Shown piece after piece: positions 58,343 to 64,000 of a DNA stretch of 64,000 bases. Origin of the DNA: CAZDET01 sp964504335 (GTDB lineage: Bacteria > Bacteroidota > Bacteroidia > Chitinophagales > Saprospiraceae); assembly GCA_964504335.1 (NCBI GenBank), contig CAZDET010000020.1, positions 13,063 through 77,062 on the forward strand, in the 5' to 3' direction. A program made the translations under genes and the position numbers. The notes beneath the pieces were generated by a model, which did not search any database, was not told the origin of the DNA, and saw nothing but the letters and a program-made list of their open reading frames with translations. Numbering within the stretch: the stretch's first letter is position 1; the number at the start of each line of letters is the position of its first letter.

Positions 58343-59239
58343 ATGCCAGATTATACCTACATCCGCGAACACCTGGTCCAGGGACGTACCGAACCGGCCC
58401 TCGAGGCACTAAAGGAACAGACGGCCGAGCATCCGGCGCTGCATCGCGATGTGTTGCTACTGCAGAATCGGTACGCGCGCTGGAAGCGGGAACGCGACGT
58501 TATCGGGGATGCCAACGCCCCCGAGATTAATCGCATCCACGAGGCGTTGCTATCTTTACTGGAACATCTGGAGAACCCCGATTCCACTGTAGAAAGGAAC
58601 CGCCTTCCGCGCTGGTCCCGGTCGGTATGGATCGCTACGGGCACCTTAATAATTGCACTCATCGCCATTGGAATTTGGTTGGTGCGAAATACCTCGGCCC
58701 AGTCCTCTCTTTCGGAAAAGGATGGCGATTTCACTCTGCGGTTGCAGTTGCACGGTCCGGGTGGGCCGGAAGACCTACTTGACTACGGCACGGTGGAGGT
58801 ATATTTAGGGGCGTATCGCGTGGGGGAACGAGCCGTAGATTCGGATGGAAAATTGGTATTTGAAGACGTGCCCGCTATTTACGCCCAGGAGCCGATTGGG
58901 CTTAGTTTTCGGCGCAATTTCAGAGCGGTCGGCCAGTCGGCTGAAACCCCCGGCCCTTTAGGACGGCTCGATGTGATCGTCGAGCCAATTGGCACCCTGA
59001 TAAATGGGAAAGTCCTGGATGCGTCACTTGCGCCCGCGGTGGGAGCCGTGCTGGAATTTGGTGGAAAACCCGTATTGGATACGACCGATGAGCGGGGTAA
59101 CTTTAGTATCCAGTTGCCCCTTCCTTCCGGAGCGGAAGAGGTCGTCCGCATTTATCTCGACGGGAGCTTGCGCTACGACAATTACTTCACCGTGGATGCG
59201 ACGGTGGGATATACCTGGCAACTCGACCCCGAAAACTGA
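58343..59239 (+). CDS. Membrane protein with N-terminal EAD11-like domain and outer beta domains
   Basis: This 298-residue protein starts at the ATG at 58343. Residues ~4-75 (YIREHLVQGRTEPALEALKE, then NRYARWKRERDVIGDANAPE, then INRIHEALLSLLEHLE) match the effector-associated domain 11 pattern, a small helical adaptor of Bacteroidota conflict systems that pairs with the same domain on an effector. A single membrane helix follows (IATGTLIIALIAIGIWLVRN, ~95-115). The outer ~180 residues are beta-rich with a carboxypeptidase-regulatory-like segment (GTLINGKVLDASLAPAVGAV, then TTDERGNFSIQL). It could couple an envelope signal to a cytosolic partner not encoded here. It starts a three-gene operon. 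Confidence 0.65.
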   Translation: MPDYTYIREHLVQGRTEPALEALKEQTAEHPALHRDVLLLQNRYARWKRERDVIGDANAPEINRIHEALLSLLEHLENPDSTVERNRLPRWSRSVWIATGTLIIALIAIGIWLVRNTSAQSSLSEKDGDFTLRLQLHGPGGPEDLLDYGTVEVYLGAYRVGERAVDSDGKLVFEDVPAIYAQEPIGLSFRRNFRAVGQSAETPGPLGRLDVIVEPIGTLINGKVLDASLAPAVGAVLEFGGKPVLDTTDERGNFSIQLPLPSGAEEVVRIYLDGSLRYDNYFTVDATVGYTWQLDPEN

Positions 59240-59245
59240 AGCTCC

Positions 59246-60256
59246 ATGCGCACTTGTATTGCTCTACTTTTTGTCGGATGTTGTTGCCTGATGGGGAAGG
59301 CGCAACCTGGTTCGAAAGTCCTGAGAATTCAGGTGGTTGATGTCGATACCCGGCGGGGCCTGAGTCGAATCAGCGTCAGCCTCGTGGGGTTGGGAGGTGG
59401 AGTGACCAATAGCGATGGGGTGGTGCGCATTCCCATTCCCGACGGAGTCAGTGAAATCGAGTTGCAGGCCCCCGCCGGCTTCGAGGTGCTCGACCCTCCC
59501 GGACCCAAACAACCGGTACCCGCTAATGAAGAGGTAGTCATCAAATTCTACATCCAGGCGGGCCGCCTGGATCAGCTCAACGCCCAACTGAGGCAGCTGA
59601 CGCAGGAACGCAGTCAACTCCAGAATGAGTTGACTACCATTCGCGATCGCCAGGATTCCTTGCAGCAAGCCGCCGATCGCTTGGTAATGGATCGGGATTC
59701 ACTAGCCACCCTCCAACGCCGCCAGCAAGATCGCCTCCAACGACTGGAAGATAGCCTTCAATTGGTTCAGTCCGATATCCGGTCTGTTAAATTGGAAGTG
59801 TATCGCGACATCTCAGAGAATTACCAGGAGTATCTAAATGCCGTGTTGAATTTCCGGGAAGTACTGAAAAACGTTCGCCATGCTTTTACCAATCCGCAAG
59901 AACTCAACTTATTCAATAGCTACGTAGAGAATCTAAACGAAACCCGGGATGCACTACACGAGAAGCACCTCGGCTACCTTCAAACGGTGGGAGCTTACTG
60001 GCAAGCGAACGAACGCATCGAACTGGAGCAATTGTACGATCTGGCCCTGGAAGAAGTATACGATGAAGTCATCCTTCCTCTGAACGAGTTGCTCGTCGCC
60101 CAATTGCGGGCCGCCTGGAACAAGGAAACGCCCCGCATTGTGGCCCAGCGCCGGGCTAAAAAACCGACAAAAGAAGCCCTGCGTCAACTGGAGACTCGGT
60201 TGGAGGCGCTCCAGCGGCAGGGCGACCGAACCCTGCGCTTGCTGGAAAGCCAGTAA
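59246..60256 (+). CDS. Exported coiled-coil protein with carboxypeptidase-regulatory-like domain
   Basis: This 336-residue protein starts at 59246, six bases after the EAD-type gene. Signal peptide RTCIALLFVGCCCLMGKAQ precedes a beta-sandwich of ~75 residues (KVLRIQVVDVDTRRGLSRIS, then LPNSDGVVRIPIPD-like), then a long coiled coil (~115-175, QLRQLTQERSQLQNELTTIR). A helical C-terminal part (~180-336, YLNAVLNFREVLKNVRHAFT) follows, with no recognised family. The regulatory-like beta domain matches in type the outer part of the preceding protein, suggesting the two act together in the envelope. Confidence 0.75.
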   Translation: MRTCIALLFVGCCCLMGKAQPGSKVLRIQVVDVDTRRGLSRISVSLVGLGGGVTNSDGVVRIPIPDGVSEIELQAPAGFEVLDPPGPKQPVPANEEVVIKFYIQAGRLDQLNAQLRQLTQERSQLQNELTTIRDRQDSLQQAADRLVMDRDSLATLQRRQQDRLQRLEDSLQLVQSDIRSVKLEVYRDISENYQEYLNAVLNFREVLKNVRHAFTNPQELNLFNSYVENLNETRDALHEKHLGYLQTVGAYWQANERIELEQLYDLALEEVYDEVILPLNELLVAQLRAAWNKETPRIVAQRRAKKPTKEALRQLETRLEALQRQGDRTLRLLESQ

Positions 60257-60287
60257 TTACTCATTACATCACCCAATTCATATCCTA

Positions 60288-61163
60288 ATGCGACCGATTT
60301 TTTTCATGCTCTTGATAGGTCTGCTTACATGGTCGACCTGCAATAACGACGATGATCCGAATCCCAGCGGCGATCTCCTATCTATCGATCAGATTTTTCC
60401 GCAATCGAACGTCGGCGGCAAGCCGGTACTGATTACTGGGGAAGGCTTTGAGCGTATGGCTACCCAAGTGGAATTCGATGGAATGACCGCGGCTATCGAT
60501 ACCGTGGTGCCCACGGGGGATTCCCTCGTAGCGATCGTGCCCGACAGGATCGCGCCCGGCTCGGTAAAAGTGCTTGTGCGCAGTAATGACCAGCGGGATA
60601 GCCTGACGTATTCCATCCTGACGGCAACTGAGTTTGCCAACCTGCCGGCCACTCCGCCTACGTTCGTTTTTCCAGGAGGAGGGAATATATCCACAGCTAT
60701 CATCTCCAACGACGCACCAGCCACACTTTTAGTGGTGAATGTGCAGGATATTGACCACGAAATGAACATTCCTGTGGACGATTCTTTATTCACAGCGGGA
60801 GCCTCACCGGGAGCAGACTGTGATTTCCAGGTAGAAACATTCAGAGGGCAGCAAACCTGCATCTCCGTAACCTGGCGCCCCGGCACGTCTGCCTGCGACC
60901 TGCCCGATACGGAAATCGTAGAGCTGGAACTGCTGCGGGCTGCCCCGCTGTCCGTCGATCGGTTTTCGGGAAAATTCTACGATTCCGTGGACGTGGCAAT
61001 CAGTGAGGAAGTAGCCGATTTGTTGGACCAAAGAGTACGTACCACGGCTGCCGAAAATCGATTTTTAATACTTACCTCCTTAATTGATCAACGGCAATAT
61101 GTGTTTGCCATACTCGGCGGTACGAGGGAGGATGATCTCGAAAATATCTTCTGCCGGCCTTAG
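60288..61163 (+). CDS. Lipoprotein with IPT/TIG-like domain (copy 1)
   Basis: This 291-residue protein starts at the ATG at 60288. The signal RPIFFMLLIGLLTWSTC is followed by NNDDD, acidic residues after the cysteine as in surface-bound Bacteroidota lipoproteins. The beta-sandwich (~30-115, GGKPVLITGEGFERMATQVEF, VPTGDSLVAIVPDRIAPGSV) is IPT/TIG-like. The C-terminal ~150 residues are unrecognised and hold three pairs of cysteines (GADCDFQ, QQTCIS, SACDLPD, NIFCRP). It is closely related in plan and motifs to the lipoprotein at 62353-63207. It ends overlapping the opposing barrel gene by four bases. Confidence 0.8.
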   Translation: MRPIFFMLLIGLLTWSTCNNDDDPNPSGDLLSIDQIFPQSNVGGKPVLITGEGFERMATQVEFDGMTAAIDTVVPTGDSLVAIVPDRIAPGSVKVLVRSNDQRDSLTYSILTATEFANLPATPPTFVFPGGGNISTAIISNDAPATLLVVNVQDIDHEMNIPVDDSLFTAGASPGADCDFQVETFRGQQTCISVTWRPGTSACDLPDTEIVELELLRAAPLSVDRFSGKFYDSVDVAISEEVADLLDQRVRTTAAENRFLILTSLIDQRQYVFAILGGTREDDLENIFCRP

Positions 61164-62161
61164 TCCACAAAATACCGTACGCCTATGGTCAAGGCTAGCC
61201 AGTCCCGTGCCTCGGCGGAGATTATCTCCGGGCCGGGATTGGGAAATCCGCTGCTAAAGGGCGTTTGCAAAAAGACCAAAATGGACAGCGGCCGACTCAG
61301 CTGCAGCGATCCACCCAGCCCCACTTGTGCGGCGTAAGAAGCCGCCGAAAGCCCATCCAACTGGTCACCTGCATCAAAATTGCGGACATACGACAGGCTT
61401 AAAAAGCTGAACAACTTGGGGTAATCGCTGTAGCCGAAACCGGTCCACTGCGCGGCCAGGTAGGCGAAGAGCGGAAAGCTCAGCGTACTCACCGGTCGGT
61501 CGTCGTTTTCGAAAAAATAGGACATGTCCACCTGGCCAAATACCGTATATCGACGAGCGAATTGCTGGTAAAAGGTCGCTTGGACGAGTGCCTGCGTGCG
61601 CTGCCGCCCGAAAGCGGTCTGTTTCTCCTCGTCGCCCAGGCCAAAGACTACCGAAGATTGGAGCGTTAATTCAGGCAGGGTAGGGAAGGGCATCCATCGA
61701 ACCCGTGGGCCGATCGCCGAAAAGCCGGTAAACGTCATGGTGCCGGGGCCTTCTGCTGCAAATGATCGAAACAGAGAGCCGTTGGGATCGGGATCGAAGC
61801 GGGTCCGAGAATAGTAGAGGTCGATGCCCGCATTGAATCGATAATTCTCTGAAAGACCAATCTGTAGCTGCAGGATGTGGTCGAGGTTGGAAAGCTGTGT
61901 CCGAATGGGGACGGTATCGGTCTGGAAGGTTTCGAAATTGAATTGTAGCTGCCGAAAATCGAGTTCTCGACTTTGAATAATGTTAAATAAGTTGATTTCG
62001 GCCTGACCTTTACCGACCAAAACAGCAGACAAGGTTGGGCTGCTGACGAATTGGGAGTCGTACGGGATGGAGATGGTCTGTAGCCGATCGTCGGGCTGGG
62101 CGTGGAGCAGTATGCTTCCCAGCATGATCAAACAGGGAAGTAGTAATTTGAATTTGGGCAT
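61160..62161 (-). CDS. Outer membrane beta-barrel protein of unknown function
   Basis: This 333-residue protein has signal peptide PKFKLLLPCLIMLGSILLHA and a body of alternating hydrophobic strands ending in an aromatic residue at the C-terminus (LALTIGVRYFVD), as expected for an outer membrane barrel. Strand examples are YTVFGQVDMSYFFENDD and FSFLSLSYVRNFDAGD. It is not one of the known TonB-dependent, OmpA or PorP families by eye. It lies between and convergent with the first IPT lipoprotein gene and divergent from the second, so it may belong to the same system. Confidence 0.78.
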   Translation of the reverse strand: MPKFKLLLPCLIMLGSILLHAQPDDRLQTISIPYDSQFVSSPTLSAVLVGKGQAEINLFNIIQSRELDFRQLQFNFETFQTDTVPIRTQLSNLDHILQLQIGLSENYRFNAGIDLYYSRTRFDPDPNGSLFRSFAAEGPGTMTFTGFSAIGPRVRWMPFPTLPELTLQSSVVFGLGDEEKQTAFGRQRTQALVQATFYQQFARRYTVFGQVDMSYFFENDDRPVSTLSFPLFAYLAAQWTGFGYSDYPKLFSFLSLSYVRNFDAGDQLDGLSAASYAAQVGLGGSLQLSRPLSILVFLQTPFSSGFPNPGPEIISAEARDWLALTIGVRYFVD

Positions 62162-62352
62162 CGGTAAATACTCTGATTTGGCACATTTGTAAGATACGGT
62201 AAATCGAGATAGGACCGGCCTTAGAGAGACGGTTTAGTCAGAGGGCCTTCCCGGACGATAGTTAAATCCGGGGAGGAGTCATTGCATGTATTTGCATTTT
62301 AGACTAATTTAAAAGAGCTTTTACTGAGTATGACTTCTAAGCCTAATTTACT

Positions 62353-63207
62353 ATGAACAACCTGTATGCACCTCTATTCCTACTAACGGCTATCTGTTTC
62401 TTCACCTGCAACGATGATTCGTCGTCGGAAATGGAAGGAGCTACCGTAACCATCAGAGAAGCTTTGCCAAACAGCAATGGTGCCGGCGAAGCCGTTTTGG
62501 TTTTGGGCAGTGGGTTTTCCTCCAGTACCACCGTGGTAATGGTAGAAGGCCTGGAAGCTGCTGTAGATACGGTGGTACCCACCGGCGACTCGCTGGTGAT
62601 GATCTTGCCCAATGCTGTACCGGCGGGGACGGTAGAAGTCGCCATCCACAACCAGGACGATCCGGCCCGGCTGAATTATTCGGTTTTGTCGGCGGCGGAA
62701 GTTGCCGCAATGCCCACAGCTCCGCCGTCTTTTGTGTTTCCGGGTGGTACTAATGTGAGCCCCTCCATCATCAGCGAAACCACGGTAAATAGTATTTTCC
62801 TGTTCAATGTATACGACACCGAGCACCGCATGGTACTGCCAGACGGGGAGCGAATCACCTGCCCAGACGACTTTTCGCTACCCCCTATTGATGGCCACTA
62901 CGAAGCATTGAAAGATAGTATTTATTGTCTGAATTCGATTGTGTGGGATGGCTTGCCTTGCAAGTTGCCGGATAGCCGACTTGAATTGCTGGATGTGCAA
63001 CGCCCTGCTCCGCTCACTTCTCAGCGGTATAGCGGGCAATTTATCCATCTACCGAATCTGAAGCTGCCGGCCGATGCGGAAGCCATCATCGAACGGCTCA
63101 GTGAGGAAGATGCCAAATACCGGTTCCTATTGCTAACATCCTTGGATGATGGAAGACAGTATTTGTTTGGTATCTCGTTTGTGACACTGCCAATGTTTCC
63201 TTGTTGA
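62353..63207 (+). CDS. Lipoprotein with IPT/TIG-like domain (copy 2)
   Basis: This 284-residue protein starts at the ATG at 62353. Signal NNLYAPLFLLTAICFFTC and then NDDSS place the lipid cysteine at residue 19. It matches copy 1 over the whole length: VDTVVPTGDSLVMILPNAVP, APPSFVFPGGTNVSPSIISE and LLLTSLDDGRQYLFGIS correspond to VPTGDSLVAIVPDRIAPG, PPTFVFPGGGNISTAIISN and LILTSLIDQRQYVFAILG. Cysteine positions in the C-terminal part are partly kept. It has its own upstream region of ~190 bases and is divergent from the barrel gene. Function unknown. Confidence 0.8.
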   Translation: MNNLYAPLFLLTAICFFTCNDDSSSEMEGATVTIREALPNSNGAGEAVLVLGSGFSSSTTVVMVEGLEAAVDTVVPTGDSLVMILPNAVPAGTVEVAIHNQDDPARLNYSVLSAAEVAAMPTAPPSFVFPGGTNVSPSIISETTVNSIFLFNVYDTEHRMVLPDGERITCPDDFSLPPIDGHYEALKDSIYCLNSIVWDGLPCKLPDSRLELLDVQRPAPLTSQRYSGQFIHLPNLKLPADAEAIIERLSEEDAKYRFLLLTSLDDGRQYLFGISFVTLPMFPC

Positions 63208-63244
63208 ATGGAGCAGTTGGCAGATTATGAAATTGGTAAAAGAG

Positions 63245-63478
63245 TCAGTCTAGATCTTCCGTGGTGCGGGTTGGTAATTCATCGGTTAGCAACTCGCACA
63301 CGTGCACGCCGAGGATGCGCGCGATTTTGTACAGGGTCTCCAGATCCGGTTGCTGTACGTTGCTGCACCAGCGTGAAACGGTAACTTCGTTGCGGCCTAC
63401 TTGCCGGGCCAGCCATTTGTTGGTGCGCCCTTCATACCGCAGGACGGCCTTAATTCGGTTTAGTTTAGTGTCCGCCAT
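63245..63478 (-). CDS. Small XRE-family DNA-binding protein
   Basis: This 77-residue protein starts at the ATG at 63478 (ADTKLNRIKAVLRYEGRTNK). It is a bare Cro/CI-type helix-turn-helix (WLARQVGRNEVTVSRWCSNV, then LYKIARILGVHVCELL), common as a small autoregulator of Bacteroidota. A perfect palindrome ATCCCA-A-TGGGAT lies nine bases upstream of the start and is a likely operator. Targets beyond its own gene are unknown. Confidence 0.9.
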   Translation of the reverse strand: MADTKLNRIKAVLRYEGRTNKWLARQVGRNEVTVSRWCSNVQQPDLETLYKIARILGVHVCELLTDELPTRTTEDLD

Positions 63479-63486
63479 AGAAATAT

Positions 63487-63499
63487 ATCCCAATGGGAT
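63487..63499 (-). promoter_or_regulatory. Palindromic operator upstream of the small XRE gene
   Basis: ATCCCA-A-TGGGAT is a perfect six-base inverted repeat with one central base, eight bases before the start codon at 63478. The place suits autorepression by the XRE protein. Confidence 0.6.
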
Positions 63500-63890
63500 G
63501 GTTTAATTTGTCTAAAGTCGATGTTTTCGCGGCCGAACGGTTAGCCGTCCTGCCCATTAGCAAGATAAACATTCCGAAAAAAGGATTGCCCGATAGACGC
63601 CGTTCGATCGATGTTGCCGCGCAATTTCCCAGACGAAGGTAATGTCTTTAGGCGATACTCTTTTGTCGGAAATGACTAGTAGGCTATTGCAACCAGGTGA
63701 AACCACTACCTGTCTATTTCCACGGATCACATGATGCAAGGCATATACTTTTTTTCACCAAGCGTAAGTGAAGCTGCGAATTGTGCCGACATAGGTAGCT
63801 CGAGTATAAATGACCGCATGTGAAAAGTCAATGCGATCATTGAGGAATTAGGACAAACGCACCAAAATGGTCGGTACGATAGTTTTGGGC
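63500..63890. other. Gene-free stretch near the right edge
   Basis: I see no supported gene. Two short minus-strand frames (63557-63739 and 63727-63930) have no family resemblance. The stretch could hold regulatory DNA or a decayed gene; nothing more can be said from sequence. Confidence 0.55.
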
Positions 63891-63921
63891 TTGCTTCTGT
63901 GTTGATAAGCGCGTATCTTTG
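63891..63921 (+). promoter_or_regulatory. Promoter for a gene beyond the right edge
   Basis: TTGC (63891-63894) and TATCTTTG (63914-63921) are 19 bases apart, a good match to the phylum consensus on the plus strand. Transcription would start near 63928. A small hairpin ACTGCC-CTCGC-GGCAGT (63937-63953) lies in the leader. The gene it serves starts beyond position 64000. Confidence 0.65.
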
Positions 63922-64000
63922 CGGCACCATCCAATAACTGCCCTCGCGGCAGTCGTTCTCACAAAATAGCCCAGGTTTTCACACGGCCGTTTCCATTGCT

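Noticed and set aside
63557..63930. Two overlapping short minus-strand frames near the right edge
   Set aside because: No recognisable domain and no conserved start context; more likely chance frames.

Overview
The window looks like chromosomal DNA from a Bacteroidota member of the Saprospiria (Lewinella-like). The signs are type IX secretion type B C-terminal domains, SprF/PorP and PorE-like proteins, promoters of the TTTG-N20-TAnnTTTG kind, an effector-associated domain of the Bacteroidota conflict-system type, and lipoproteins with acidic residues after the lipid-anchored cysteine. No tRNA, rRNA, CRISPR array or insertion sequence was recognised.

Region 1 (1-19775, all minus strand, running off the left edge) is a nearly complete extracellular contractile injection system (eCIS) operon. 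In transcription order it encodes a DUF4255 tube terminator, an unassigned 428-residue protein, one sheath, two unrecognised cysteine-rich helical proteins, two tubes, a DUF5908 peptide, a LysM tube-baseplate adaptor, a VgrG-like spike, a PAAR tip, gp25, two large baseplate proteins and an S74-chaperoned fibre. The second large baseplate protein carries a long tail of YegP-like repeats. The AAA+ ATPase and tape-measure genes expected of an eCIS are not in view and presumably lie to the left. Upstream on the same strand are a LuxR-type regulator with a degenerate receiver, a TonB-C lipoprotein and a leaderless S8 protease with a SPOR domain, followed by an ECF sigma factor.

Region 2 (24-36 kb) is mostly core genome: an XRE regulator, rpsT, an orphan paaE-tetR pair with a PaaR-type operator on its promoter, tatC, a LamG protein with a T9SS tail, YbaB, thymidine kinase, an SH3-NlpC/P60 hydrolase and a beta-helix protein. 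Region 3 (35.5-45.3 kb) is an SprF-like / PorE-like / giant adhesin operon linked to type IX secretion and gliding-type surface display. Region 4 (45.4-57 kb) carries an RtcB-family ligase, a sugar nucleotidyltransferase, a PD-(D/E)XK-like protein, Hsp20, a DsrE-family protein, HMG-CoA synthase, a FUSC-type membrane protein and a VapBC-like toxin-antitoxin pair.

Region 5 (57-63.5 kb) is a set of mostly unrecognised envelope genes: a coiled-coil exported protein, a membrane protein with a cytoplasmic EAD11-like domain and an outer beta-sandwich part, an exported coiled-coil partner, two paralogous IPT/TIG-like lipoproteins, and an outer-membrane barrel between them. The best candidates for something undescribed are the two cysteine-rich proteins and the repeat-tailed baseplate protein of the eCIS, the leaderless S8-SPOR protease next to it, and the EAD11-membrane-lipoprotein-barrel cluster.
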